The notes below the pieces were generated by a model, which worked only from the letters and a program-made list of their open reading frames with translations, had not been told where the DNA came from and did no database searches. Shown here piece by piece: positions 1 to 12,369 of a DNA stretch of 64,000 nt. The stretch comes from Corythoichthys intestinalis (lineage: Eukaryota > Chordata > Actinopteri > Syngnathiformes > Syngnathidae). Position 1 is the first letter of the stretch; every line of letters starts with the position of its first letter. The DNA lies in NCBI RefSeq assembly GCF_030265065.1, contig NC_080395.1, positions 7,248,001 to 7,312,000 of the forward strand, written 5' to 3'. The translations under genes and the position numbers were made by a program.

Positions 1-357
1 TTTTTTTTTTATAGGGTGTTTTGGGGTATTTTAAGGGCTAATTCCGATTTACGTGGAATTCCGTGTTTGATCACCAGTTTAGGAACGTTCGTAAATCGGG
101 GAACTACCTGTACTTTGATGCTGCCCTTTCATTTGTTGTTTTTGAATTTCAAACATTATTTCAATAGTTTCAGGGAAGATGACTTCATTACTCTTGTGCA
201 TTCTATTATTTTTCAATCTGCTTTATGATAGAATTAATGAGTTTTTCATTATTATTGCTATTAAATATTTTTGTACATTATTGACTGACTTGTTTTACTT
301 CCTCTAATGTTATTTTTTTAAAAGCTGTTTTCTATTGCATAATTATAGGTTGTATAT
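1..357. other. AT-rich flank, paralogous to 38.1-38.4 kb
   Basis: No gene is visible. The stretch resembles roughly 38,100-38,410: both carry a 'ctttgatgct.ccctt', a 'tagttt.cgggaagat' and a 'cattactgactgact' motif in the same order and end in 'ggttgtatata' or 'gggtgtatata'. It is therefore probably the flank of another copy of the zinc-finger duplication unit. In both places transposons follow directly. The window opens in a short T tract. Confidence 0.55.
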
Positions 358-720
358 ATTAGCGATCAACCGATATGGGTTTTTCAGGACCGATACCCAT
401 GATTAGTAGTTAGAGGGGCCGATAACTGATTTTTGGAGTCGATAATCATTTGCAGTCAAAGTGTAAAATTGGCGTTAAAAAAATTGAATAATGCCAACTT
501 TGAACTTCATTGAAATGCTTAAAGCATACTTATTAAAGCGCACAAATAGAAAATACTAGCTGCAAAGTCCCTAGACTGAGAAACATCTCTTATAAAGTTA
601 AATATATGGTTAGATAAATAGCTATCTGAAAATTTCCACAGAAATGAAAGCCCTGATGACCTCGACTAATTAACCTTGAGCGAGATACTTCACCCCGAGG
701 TCGATACCGATATATGTCAA
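358..720 (+). mobile_element. hAT-type MITE fragment (TAGCGATCAACCGATATGGG end)
   Basis: The left end reads like a common fish non-autonomous hAT end, followed by degenerate repeats of the CCGATA motif, and 'gataccgata' recurs near 700. No matching right end or 8-bp target duplication was found, so the boundary is approximate. From 721 to 1117 I see no gene. A short open stretch at 992-1053 is noted among the rejected items. Confidence 0.45.
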
Positions 721-1377
721 ATTTCAAAATATGGGTTAATGTAAATATGTAATGTACTGATATTAGGTAAATATGTGTTCTAAATACAAAAAAAAAATTG
801 GAACGATAAGGTCTCATTATGGCTTGTGGAAAAACAGCTAAACTAAGCTTAAGAAACTTCAAAATGAACCGCAAGCAAGTTAATCTGCTCACTAAAGATG
901 AACTAATTTTGTTTTTTAGTCCATGGGGCGTTCAGTAAATAGTCATTCGGAAAGAATTGAATCCTTAAATGAGTTCATTGTAAGTTAGCTAATGGAAGAC
1001 GTACAGCGGAAGCAATACCGCAAGTTGGATGAAGACCCAACTTTCAATGTATAGCCTACATTTACAAAGTTCTGACCCTTCAAAATAAAGGTTTTGATAT
1101 TGACGTCTCATTAGATACAGTGATCCCTCGTTTTTCGCGGTTAATGGGAAACGCAACCACCTACCATTGCACGAAAATTGAACATCCGTGAAGTATATGC
1201 GGAGCTAATTTACATTAAAAAACTTTTGTGGTGTGTGTTCAAACATGTATTTTTTTGTTTTTGTTTTAAGATTTCACAAAATTGAAGAGATTCATATATG
1301 ACATATTTTCCCCCAAAGTATAATTTAAAAAAATGTTTTTTAAGCACTCCAAAAGTAATTATGATATAAATGAGAAA

Positions 1378-2194
1378 TACCGTAATTTTCGCACTGTAAG
1401 GCGCACCTGACTATTAGCCGCTACCCACCAAATTTGACACGAAAAACGGCATTTGTTCATAGATAAACCGCACTGGACTATAAATCGCCGCTGTCCTCCC
1501 TGTTTTATGGGATATTTACACCAAATGATATTAACTGGTAACGCTTTATTTGACAGTGGCATCGTACCACTGTCATAAGACCAAATGAACCACCATCATT
1601 GCTTCAAGAAGCTTCATTTGGCCCTCACTGCTCCCTTGGGGGAGACAGTCAACCTCTGCTGCCACCTGCTGTCAACACTGATGTGGTCCAAAATGTCTCC
1701 TAGCATGCATTGCAGCACTACAGTTGAAAATAACGATCAAAATTTATGTGCTAATTATTTCTTCAGATACTGTTCCAGTTTTTTCATTATTTGCTAGTTA
1801 TGGTATTTGGTATCCCTTTATTTGACAGTGGGGCCCTAAGACTATCATAATTATGACATCACACTGCCATGAGCATTAATGAATGCTTATGACAAATGTC
1901 ATATTGTGTCATCCGGCAAATTATCTCACTTTTGAATGGATATAAAAGATCCGAGCTGGACATAAATGGAGTTAGTGACATAATTTGCCGGATGACACTT
2001 GATGACACCCGTCATAAGAATTCAGTAATGCCCATGATAATGTCATGTCACAATTGTGACGGTCTTGTAGCGCTGCTGTCAAATAAAGTGTTACCTATTA
2101 ACCCAAATAAATCAACAAATAAGCCACACTGGATAATAAGCCACAGGATTCAAAATGAAGGGGAAAAGTAGCGGTTTATAATCCGAAAATTATG
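1378..2194. mobile_element. MITE with ACCGTAATTTTCG / CCGAAAATTATGG ends
   Basis: The ends are inverted repeats, followed inside by GCGCACC and GCGGTTTATAATCC motifs. It sits within the Tigger-like element and contains a further palindromic element. A second, shorter copy lies at 38,543-38,998. No coding capacity. Confidence 0.6.
1537..2095. mobile_element. Palindromic MITE (GGTAACRCTTTATTTGACAG ends)
   Basis: Begins GGTAACGCTTTATTTGACAG and ends with the inverse, CAAATAAAGTGTTACC. The middle is built from inverted 'gacactgtcatgagcat' and 'atgacaaatgtcat' modules, so the single strand could form a long hairpin. A second left-end-like motif at 1808 and unrelated sequence at 1573-1800 suggest an internal insertion. 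The same module lies inside the copy near 38.64-38.93 kb. Confidence 0.55.
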
Positions 2195-2480
2195 GCATAT
2201 GTACATAAGGAAAAAAAATATTTGTACATGTATACATTCATATATCTCAAATTTAGTTAAATACAACACTGTTTTTTTATTTTATTTTATTTTTTTGTTT
2301 TTTGTTTTGTTTTTTTTTTTGGGAGAGAAAAAAAAATCCGCGAGGGACTGAGGGCGTGAGGTTTGAAGCGCGATACAGCGAGGGATCGCACGGTTATTAG
2401 AGCGTGATCGTCGCCTACTTGATCCAAACAAATAAACGTATTATACTGAAAATCCAGCGCCCGGAAGTTTCTATTTCCGG

Positions 2481-2576
2481 TTGACTTCACGCAACATCTG
2501 TTTACCCAAGCCAGATTTGAGTCCTTTCGTGAACCCTTCTTTTAACCAAACCAGCGCCTTCAACGCATTATATCGC
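2481..2576 (+). other. Candidate non-coding exon 1 of zinc-finger gene A
   Basis: The sequence up to a GT donor (exon end 2576, then GTAAGTACC) aligns with the exon-1/intron-1 borders of genes B (25,425) and D (48,017). The following intron shares 'gtcgtttggctttа'-type sequence, 'tagcttagctcgctag' and 'agacacgt.aacgcattt' with both. No start codon is assigned, so it is probably 5' UTR. The distance to the coding exon is now 4.8 kb because transposons fill the intron. Confidence 0.5.
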
Positions 2577-3173
2577 GTAAGTACCGAAATATGCGTTTAG
2601 TGGATTAAACACCGCAATTTAAAGCTTAGTGGAAGTCGTTTGGCTTTACGTGAAAGCGTCCCAGGCTCATTTAGCTTAGCTTAAGTTTAGCTTAGCTCGC
2701 TAGCCAAGACACGTTAACGCATTTCATTGTTTTTGAGAGACGCCAATTCCGATTTTTACACAGTGTTCCCGCTACATACGAATTAAACTCTTTCCATGAC
2801 CTAGTTTGTAAGTCGAAATGGCCGTATGTCGTGCGAAATTTTCCCATTAGAATTCATTATATTTCGATTAATTCGTTCCACAGCTCAAAAAAACCTACGC
2901 CAAATCCTTCATAAATACTGCAGATACAATTATGAATAGCAATTACACATTGCAAAACAAAAAAATGAAAATCTGAATACTAATAACAATAATCATTCAG
3001 TAATAAAAAAGCATTTTTATTGTCACAGAGGGAGACAGTGGGTGTGTAGCTGCAGCAGAGAGGATTAGGCTCGAGCGTATGACGTGGCACTCGCGAGGTT
3101 TCCGCCGCTATCGCCATTGTGGAAGCGAGAAACATAAGCAATGAGGCATTTCAACACAGGTCGCTCTTTAAAA

Positions 3174-3417
3174 ATGGTTGGAAATTATTGTGCGGTAAAG
3201 AATTGCAACAACCGATCGAATAGAAAGGAGAATGTACAGCTCGACGGAACACCATTGAGTTTCTTCCGGATCCCTACATGGAGAAAAGGCGAGGGAAAGC
3301 TCATATCTGAACTTACCAAACGTCGAAGAATGGCATGGGTGGCCTCGATCAGAAGGAAGGGCATAACGTTTGATTCTCCAGTTACACACTGAGTTTGCTC
3401 TATGCACTTCCACTCCG
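3174..3417 (+). pseudogene. THAP zinc-finger exon of transposase (degraded)
   Basis: From ATG at 3174 the frame reads MVGNYCAVKNCNNRSNRKEN, then GTPLSFFRIP and RRRMAWVASIRRK: the first C-x4-C pair, the FxxP segment and the invariant Trp of a THAP (C2CH) DNA-binding domain. An in-frame TGA follows SPVTH, after which the frame continues VCSMHFHSG, supplying the final C-x2-H. A consensus donor (GTAAGTTA) follows at 3418. The exon is therefore a complete THAP module spoiled by one stop. A THAP domain would bind the transposon ends. No transposase core lies downstream. Confidence 0.7.
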
Positions 3418-3686
3418 GTAAGTTAATTTCGTTTGTTTACGCAAATTTCAGTAACTTTACGCCCTAAGTCGGCCTGTTGTTAGCTATTGCTAAAGCTAAA
3501 CAACTAGCATGCATACATGTGCATTGTCTTCATAAGACATAATTCATGTCGTTGCTAAATGAAAAAGCTGTAATATTTTGACGTGAGAGAGTGGCAAAGA
3601 ATTTGTACACAGGCTACATTTTATGCAGCAAAAGATTTGTACATCCGTGGTCACAGACTAATGTAAACACACATTGCCTACCTTTG

Positions 3687-4010
3687 CTAGAAAGATGTGT
3701 TGCCGTTTGCTATGGTCATAAAGTGAAGATCCTGCACCCATCCCCAGCAAAACTGTTCGTAGCTTTGTAGCGATTTGTAGTTTCGGAATTGCTGATGAGT
3801 GTAGTAACATATACCAAACACTAAATACAGCATGATGTCCATTTCGCGTAGTGGTGGAAGCTTGTCGACATCTTTATTCCATTTGTGTTCGGCTTGCTCG
3901 TGAGGGTCAACATTGTTCACATCCTTAAAATTGCTCACATATCTGTCCTTCGCCGTGGTAACAAGTTTGTCTCTGTATCGAACTGGCAAGTATTCCTTAC
4001 TTTTTTCCAT
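3687..4010 (-). pseudogene. N-terminal exon of YqaJ-associated protein
   Basis: The minus-strand frame encodes MEKSKEYLPVRYRDKLVTTA, then LPPLREMDIMLYLVFGICYYT, KSLQSYEQF and GWVQDLHFMTIANGNTSF. The YLVFG...YT...YKSL..Y..F..GWV pattern is what I recall at the start of THAP-transposon partner proteins that end in a YqaJ-type exonuclease domain. The nuclease domain is not in the window. The frame ends in TAG just before a possible donor (CAAAG/GTAGGC), so a single late stop may have arisen. It faces the THAP exon across about 270 bp of non-coding sequence. Confidence 0.55.
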
Positions 4011-5710
4011 CTTTGGTTGCCGCTAAGTTTAAATGTCCCGTGATGCTTCCGCAATGGTTGCGTTGTCGCAAATCTCGCATGATCCCGTGCTGCTGTGACG
4101 TAAACGCTCGAGCCTAATAGGCGAGCCGTGTTCTAATTTAACAAATGCATCAAATTACACACATGTCAAACAAAATTTAGTTTAAAAAAAAAAAAAAAAA
4201 AAAAAGCGTTTTTATTGTCACCTTAATTTATGGATTGGCGAACGGAGGCGGAGGAGACAGCGGGTGTGTAGGTGAAGGAGGGAGGAGCCGGCTTCCTGAC
4301 ATATTATCGCTTCATTGACTGAATCACGGATCACAATCCAAATTAGTAAAAAGCGTTCCATCTCGTCCAAAATAACGCTACGACGTTTTAACTGGATAGT
4401 AGTCCCCTTGGATGCTTCCTGCTTGATGACTATCGGGTAGTGCTACAAGGATTAATCCATTAACTCGTGTAATTCAATTAGAAAAAACGCTTCGAATCAA
4501 ATTTTGCTGCTTCGAGTATTTGTTTAATTAGAGTGGCGTTGTAATGTTTTATTTTGAAAGTGTTTGCATTTAGTTTTAAAGATTTGGGTGGATAAACTTC
4601 CTTCTAGTGGCAACGGTGAATATGACATAACTTATTTAACATGGCTGAATTTAGCTGCTTCATATTTAGACGAACTTGAAGTAAGTTTTCGGTACTAATT
4701 TTTATGCATTCTGAATTTGGTTCATAGGCATATTTAGCCATTTTTTGCAGGGATATGTGTTTGAACGTTTTATTTAAAGCATTATAAAAAATGCTTTTAA
4801 AAGCATTTAAGCAAGCAGACTTTTGCTACGCAAGTTAGTTAATGGCGTACCACACGCAACACGTCACTTTTGCTTATTAATATTCATGACATTAGCAATT
4901 GTTGCTAGGCAGGTCAAGCTGGCATTTGTCCCTAGTGCTAAATGCATGGAAATAGTGTACGAACGAGATCTTTACAGAGCTAAACTTACCAATTCTTTCT
5001 GAAAATTATGTCCCTGGTGCCAAATTCACTTGTAAAGATGTGTAAGAACATACAAATGTTCAGTTAAAAAGATGGCTTGAGTGTCGAGGGCTGAAAAAAA
5101 CGGGGAAAAAGAGCCGACCTGATCCCGAGGTAGCTTTTTTTATCAGCACCTTTTTCTTGAGTGCATTACCTTTCACCACTGACAATGACATCCTCCTGTT
5201 TCAGCAATCTATCCTTTACCACCATATGCCCTGTCTTTCTTATATATTATATCCTCTGGTTGTCTTACGTCTCTGACCGTTCTTTGGGGTAATTTACACA
5301 GCTATTTTTGTGTAGCAATCACAAATGCAAGTCCGTGACAGCTAACGAACACTTTTTATTTTTTCATTTATAACAAATCTTAATTCTATAATTTATTTAC
5401 ACCTCCCCTTTACTAAAGTTGTTTTTTGCTACAGAAAAGGTAACAACAGTGGCAGTCAGATACCATTTGAATTTTTTCCAGGTCCTTCATTGTCAGACAG
5501 AAGCAACACGGCAAAATGCCACGCTAAAATATAAGTAAAATATCAAAATGGGTTACCTCTTCCTTTTCTGTAGGACCATGGCCCCCCAAAAAATATTTAC
5601 GGCATATAAAATATGAAGTTGATCAATTCCTCACAATTTTTCCTCTGAGTTTTTGGCTTCAGGAAACGTATGACGAAAACTTGCTACATATGTCATAATG
5701 TGGTTTCTAC

Positions 5711-6677
5711 TAGAGATCCCGATCGATCGGTCCGATCATGTCATTTTCAAAGTATCGGAATCGGCAAAAAAATATCGGCCATGCCTCGTATTAATGTATA
5801 TATATTTGAATTAAATCGTTTTCTATTTGTATTTAACGTAACAGACATAATGTGTTACACTCATCCAGAATCTTTAGTTTAGCCTTAATGTAGGAATATC
5901 AAAAATATCCCAATATTGGCGGCAATTACTTTATTAAAAACTGTGTCACTCTAAAATATTCATCGCTATTAATGTATTCGTTGTACGACCCTCTCGCTCA
6001 TTGTCGCGGTCAATCTGTTCCGACGCCGTTTTACCTATATAGAGAGATAAAAGGCAGCGTCATAAGAGTAGAGTGAATTTTGGCAGCGTTTGAAACCGGC
6101 CTTCAATTGGCTTGAATCTTGCAATCCCTCGCCCTATTATTAGAAATATCATGGGAAGCAAGGTGGCAATAGATCTTTGTCTTAACACCTTAACTTATTC
6201 CCTAAAGCAGAGAAGATATATATTCATTTGTAGCACGACCCACAGTCATGGTTTTACTTCCCAGTTCCCATCATGGTTTCACTTCCCATCAATCATTAGG
6301 GCAGGCTGCAGTATCATTTACTGAAAGCTCAACAAACACACTAGATGGCAGTATTTAGTCATAATACACAAAGTCACAAGTCTTTCTATCCGTGGATCCC
6401 TCTCACAGAAAGAATGTTAATAATGTAAATGCCATCTTGAGGATTTATTGTCATAATAAACAAATACAGTACTTGAATGTATATATTCGTCCGAGTTTTT
6501 AAAATTTTTTTCTTAATGCATTGCCAAAATGTATATGATCGGGAAAAATTATCGGGAATGATTGGAATTGAATCGGGAGCAAAAAAAAGCAATCGGATCG
6601 GGAAATATCGGGTTCGGCAGATACTCAAACTAAAACGATCGGATCGGGAGCAAAAAAACATGATCGGAACAACCCTA
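5711..6677. mobile_element. hAT-type MITE with TAGAGATCCCGATCGATCGG end
   Basis: The ends are TAGAGATCCCGATC and GATCGGAACAACCCTA, with ATCGGGA motifs repeated near the right end. The flanking octamers gtttctac and atttatac agree at 6 of 8 bases. The core (about 5,900-6,470) matches the core of the AGGGCTGTCAAA MITEs at 15,762-16,520 and 46,358-47,121, although the ends belong to a different family. Confidence 0.6.
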
Positions 6678-6880
6678 ATTTATACGAGTTCCAGAGCAGC
6701 AGTGTTTACTCGGCATGTTCTTTTTTGAAAAATTACCGGCAGAAAACAAGCATTAATAACATGGATTGTATGCCAGGGCGTGTCCATGTTGACCCACTTC
6801 CGGGTTAGGATGGCGGCGTCACGGTCTAAAAATAGCATTCGTGCTGTACGCTGTTGTTCTTTTATTGTACTTGGATCCTC

Positions 6881-6881
<1 letters not shown>

Positions 6882-6922
<41 letters not shown>
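6882..6922. repeat. Poly(T) tract, 41 bases
   Basis: Uninterrupted run of T. Similar long T runs occur in the window at about 14,180, 15,230, 43,370 and 47,800. Confidence 0.95.
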
Positions 6923-6923
<1 letters not shown>

Positions 6924-7402
6924 GGGTTAAGCTCAGGTATTTTAATTCATTTTTAAATGAAAGTGCAATTCTGCGTAGTTTGAAGAAACACTCAGAATTT
7001 TATTTTGTCTTCGCATTTAAATAGTCTTTTAGAAGTGCTCTCCTAAAATTTGTTCTGCAACGCATTAAATGTTCCTAATCTGATTATTCAAACTAACTAG
7101 TTGATAGATTGATCGACTCCTAAAATAATCGATAGTTGCAGCCCTATTGGGTACACAACAGGTATTATGATTGGATTTGGAAAAACAACTAAAACGCTGG
7201 CCGCCTTCGATTAGCGTTCATCTGGCTATGTTTTAGTCTCCCAAGACAGGTTTTTAGTTCGACAAGTCATTGTCATGAAAAAATTGTTCAAATTATCGTC
7301 ACCGTTGAAGAAAACAACACTGGCACAGGGAGGGCTGACAGGGAATGAACAAACATTTGCAAATCATGTGATTTTTTTTTTTTTTCAGCCTGTGTCCCGT
7401 AG

Positions 7403-8691
7403 ACGTCACTGAAGATCTTCACTCTGAAACATATGACCCCACCCAGGTTCTACAGGAGGAGATGTCGGAGATGCTGCATTTCAAACAGGAGTCGGGGCCA
7501 GAGGTCCCCTACATGAAAGAAGAAGAACAGGAAAATGAAATCACTAAGTTTCCAATTACTGTTATTGTGAAGAGCGAAGAAGATGACGGTCCAAGCGACG
7601 AGAACAGAGCAGCGAAACCTTCCCGTGACAGCTCATTTCTTCACCTGAAACGAAAAGGTGAGGGGCGATCGCAACCGGACGGCCTCTTAGCCCCAGTCTC
7701 GGACAGCGACGACGTCACATCACACTCTTCGGACACTGACACTAATGAGGAGGATGTTGATTTTGACCCAAAGCGTCCAAAACCTTTAAACAAATCATCA
7801 CTGAAAAGAGGCACAAAAGAATGCGCGGGTGGGAAACCGTTTGCCTGCTCACATTGCGATAAAAGCTTTTCACAGAAGAGACTATTAACAAAACATACAA
7901 GGATACACACAAAGCCTTTACTCTGCACTTTTTGTTGTAAAAGATTCACTTATGAGATTTATTTAATGAGGCACGCAAGAACACACACTGGAGAGAAACC
8001 TTTTGCCTGCACACACTGCGATAAAACATTTTCTCAGAAGATTCATTTAAATAGGCATAAACGTACACACACTGGAGAAAAGCCTTTTGCCTGCACGCTT
8101 TGCGAGAAAAGATTTTCTCAGGAGACTCATTTAAGCATACATCAGCGTACACACACTGGAGAAAAACCTTTTGCCTGCACCCTTTGCGAGAAAAGATTTT
8201 CTCAGAAGGCTCATTTAAAAATACATAAGCGTACACACACTGGAGAAAAACCTTTTTCCTGCACGTTTTGCGGTAAAACATTCATCGACAAGAGAAATTT
8301 AAACAAACACACAAGAACACATACTAAAAAGGAGCCTTTCGCCTGCTCATTTTGCGATAAAAGATTTTCTCGGAAGAAACTGTTAACAACACACACGCGC
8401 ACACACACCGGAGAAAAGTCTTTTGTCTGCACGCTTTGTGATAAAAGTTTTTCTCAGAAGAACAATTTAGAAATACACATGCGTACGCACACTGGAGAAA
8501 AACCTTTTGCCTGCACACTGTGCGAGAAAAGATTTTCTCAGAAGATTCATTTAGAAATACACACGCGTACACACACTGGAGAAAAGCCTTTTGCTTGCAC
8601 ATTTTGCGGTAAAAGATTTATCGATAAAAGAAATTTAAACAAACACACAAGAACACATACTAGAAAGGAGCCTTTCGCCTGCTCATTTTGA
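7403..8691 (+). CDS. C2H2 zinc-finger protein, gene A (terminal exon)
   Basis: Likely nuclear DNA-binding regulator. A long polypyrimidine tract ends in TTTTTCAG (7388), and a second AG (7401-7402) aligns with the acceptors of genes C and E, giving an exon that opens VTEDLHSE. The first in-frame ATG here is 7462, so the true start probably lies in an upstream exon. Residues 1-50 from that ATG are acidic with FKQE, MKEE and VKSE motifs; a spacer with [12 protein letters not shown] follows at about 70-85. Ten complete C2H2 fingers occupy roughly residues 127-400, joined mostly by TGEKPF, with shorter (HT-KP) or altered (TKKEPF, TRKEPF) linkers in places. An eleventh finger is cut after CSF by TGA; just past it is a TTAA-flanked repeat. 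Fingers 6-7 and 10-11 share the IDKRNLNKH block, a sign of internal duplication. No KRAB domain is visible. Confidence 0.85.
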
Positions 8692-9418
8692 GATAGATTT
8701 TCTCGATTAACCCTTTAAAGGGAACCTTGGACTTAAAGGCTAATAAGTGGTCTAATAAGCCACAATTGTTCTCTTTTACTAAAACATGTTATTAGAAACT
8801 CATATATTATTGCCACTGATTTTAAAATTTATAATATTTAGAACATGTTTTGACCTACGAAGGGCGCCATGTTTTACACGCGCAATGCACACTGGGGGTA
8901 ATGACGGGGTTGGGCTGGACTGTGATAATAGCTGTCCTAGCTAGCAAGTGAAGCTAGTATGATGACTGGCATGATTTTTTTCACTTTCTGCTGCTGGTCA
9001 GATTGTTTTGTTACAATACCTGCATCTAATTCCAGCTCATCAGCAGTGTCTTTAAACCGATCCTGAGCGGCTTGCCGAGATATTTACTTGGTGCCATTTG
9101 ACAGTTTGTACAGTGGGGCAAATAAGTATTTAGTCAACCACCAATTGTGCAAGTTCTCCTACTTGAAAAGATTAGACAGGCCTGTAATTGTCAACATGGG
9201 TAAACCTCAACCATGAGAGAATGTGGAAAAAAAACAGAAACTCACATTGTTTGATTTTTAAAGAATTTATTTCCAAATTAGAGTGGAAAATAAGTATTTG
9301 GTCACCTACAAACAAGCAAAATTTCTGGCTGTCAAAGAGGTCTGACTTCTTCTAACGAGGTCTAACGAGGCTCCACTCGTTAACTGTATTAATGGCACCT
9401 CTTTTAACTCATTATCGG

Positions 9419-9426
9419 TATAAAAG
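9419..9426 (+). promoter_or_regulatory. TATA-like box of Tc1 transposase
   Basis: TATAAAAG lies 43 bp upstream of the ATG at 9470. The other Tc1 (60,146) has TATAAATG in the equivalent place. Confidence 0.45.
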
Positions 9427-9938
9427 ACACCTGTCCACAACATCATTCAGTCACACTCCAAACTCCACTATGGCCAAGACCAAAGAGCTGTCGAAGGACA
9501 TCAGAGACAAAATTGTAGACCTGCACCAGGCTGGGAAGACTGAATCTGCAATAGGTAAAACCATTGGTGGAAAGAAATTAACTGTGGGAGCAATTAATAG
9601 AAAATGGAAGACATACAAGATCAACGATAATCTCCTCGATCTGGAGCTCCATGCAAGATCTCACCGCGTGGCGTCAAAATGATAAGAATGGTGAGCAAAA
9701 ATCCCAGAACCACACAGGGGGGACCTAGTGAATGACCTACAGAGAGCTGGGACCACAGTAACAAAGGCTACTATCAGTAACACAATGCGCCGCCAGGGAC
9801 TCAAATCCTCCACTGCCAGACGTTTCCCCCTGCTGAAGCCAGTACACGTCTAGGCCCGTCTGCGGTTCGCTCGCGAGCACTTGGATGATCCAGAAGAGGA
9901 CTGGGATAATGTGTTATGGTCAGATGAAACCAAAATAG

Positions 9939-11069
<1,131 letters not shown>

Positions 11070-12197
11070 GTGTAAAGGAAAGAATGAATGGGGCCATGTA
11101 TCGAGAGATTTGGAGTGGAAATCTCCTTCCATCATCAAGGGCATTGGAGATGAGACGTGACTGAGTCTTTCAGCATGACAATGATTCCAAACACATGGCC
11201 AGGGCAACAAAGGAGTGGCTTCATAAGAAGCATTTCAAGGTCCTGGAGTGGCCAAGCCAGTCTCCAGATCTCAACCCCATAGAAAATCTGTTGAGGGAGT
11301 TGAAAGTCCGTATTGCCCAACGACAGCCCCAAAACATTGCCCTAGAGGAGATCTGCATGGAGGAATGGGCCAAAATACCAGCAACAGTGTGTGAAAAGCT
11401 TGTGAAGAGTTACAGAAAACGTTTGGCCTCCGTTATTGCCAACAAAGGGTACATAGCAAAGTATTGAGATGAACTTTTGGTATTGACCAAATACTTATTT
11501 TCCACCATGATTTGCAAATAAATTCTTTAAAAATCAAACAATGAGATTTTCTGTTTTTTTTTCCACATTCTGTCTGTCATGGTTGAGGTTTACCCATGTT
11601 GACAATTACAGGCCAACCGTTTTACACAATCCCTATGTTATTGTTGTCTCCTTGCTGTCTGAAGTGAGACGCATTTTTTAATTCTGTGTTCAAACCAGCC
11701 GCACTTTCTTTACACTTGCTTTTCCCATTCAGGTATTACCGCACAGAGAGACAACGCATGTGGGTTACGATTGCTTTATAAGGAAAACCATGAAAATTAC
11801 ATCACGCGGAAGTATAGTCCTGTGTTCTATGCGCTCGTCTGTCATATGGGAAACGCGGGTTCCTGCTGGAGACATTCATTTAATTGCTTTTGTGAAATAT
11901 TGACAGCGCTGTCCTGCTCATCACTTTTCCACTTGGGTTCAAATTGGAAGGGCAAAACCGATGACATGTATGTAGCTAAAGAGTGACACTGTGGTAGCCC
12001 GGCAGCGCTGCTTAGTGACATCACCGCCTAGAGTGCATTGTGTCGTTAACAACAATGGCAACCTACTAGTTTAACTAGCTTTACAAATGTTATTAAAACG
12101 AAAACATTAGGAGGGGTTTTAATATCGAGTTATTATAACTCATACTAACATTTGTCTTTTAAGAATTGCATGCCTTTCTATCCCTGGTACCCTTTAA

Positions 12198-12337
12198 CAC
12201 TGGACGTCAGCAGCGACACGTTTACACTTATCATCTTTGAAGCCTCGTCACGCTGTAATTACGTCAGCCACGTACCACTGGTTTGCCTCATTTGAAAGTG
12301 CGGAAGTTGAGGTCCCCCTGTTTTTACTTGAAAATTT

Positions 12338-12369
<32 letters not shown>

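Larger units (their letters stand above)
1118..2391. mobile_element. Tigger/pogo-like MITE (CAGTGATCCCTCG ends)
   Basis: The left end CAGTGATCCCTCG follows a TA dinucleotide (1116-1117). The right end near 2379-2391 carries the inverted form GCGAGGGATC. Such ends are typical of mariner/Tigger non-autonomous elements. The interior is mostly replaced by another MITE (1378-2194). The right boundary is degenerate and the TA copy there is not clear. Confidence 0.55.
3066..4116. mobile_element. ISL2EU-like DNA transposon, internally deleted
   Basis: The terminal inverted repeats are TAGGCTCGAGCGT at the left and the inverse at the right. They are flanked by an AT dinucleotide on both sides (3064-3065, 4117-4118), which fits a 2-bp target duplication. 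Inside, a THAP exon runs rightward from the left end and a YqaJ-associated N-terminal exon runs leftward from the right end, so two genes converge. From what I recall, the ISL2EU superfamily carries a THAP transposase plus a YqaJ-type nuclease; the superfamily name is inference. The catalytic cores are absent, leaving 1,051 bp. Confidence 0.6.
2761..4430 (-). mobile_element. Tigger/pogo-like remnant, interrupted
   Basis: The left end (CAGTGTTCCCGCTACATACG, then 'gtaagtcgaaatggccgtatgtcg') and the inner blocks match the better preserved copy at 20,778-22,170. Similarity stops at 4430 ('gcttgatgac'), within the 5' part of the transposase gene (minus strand), so the distal half is missing. A THAP-bearing element (3066-4116) is inserted in it. 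Confidence 0.65.
4438..7146 (+). mobile_element. hAT-type MITE, nested host (TAGTGCTACAAGGATTAAT...GCAGCCCTA)
   Basis: The left end resembles the TAGTGCTGCAACGATTAATC end at 44,426, and the right end reads AATCGATAGTTGCAGCCCTA. About 970 bp of another hAT-type element (5711-6677) lies inside. The flanking octamers do not match cleanly. A 41-base T tract lies at 6882-6922. The right flank 7147-7402 shows no gene apart from the polypyrimidine tract before gene A. Confidence 0.6.

Noticed and set aside
992-1053. Short frame MEDVQRKQYRKLDEDPTFNV resembling a Penelope-like RT segment
   Set aside because: Only 20 codons with a stop after it; the Y.KL..DPT pattern alone is too weak to call an element.
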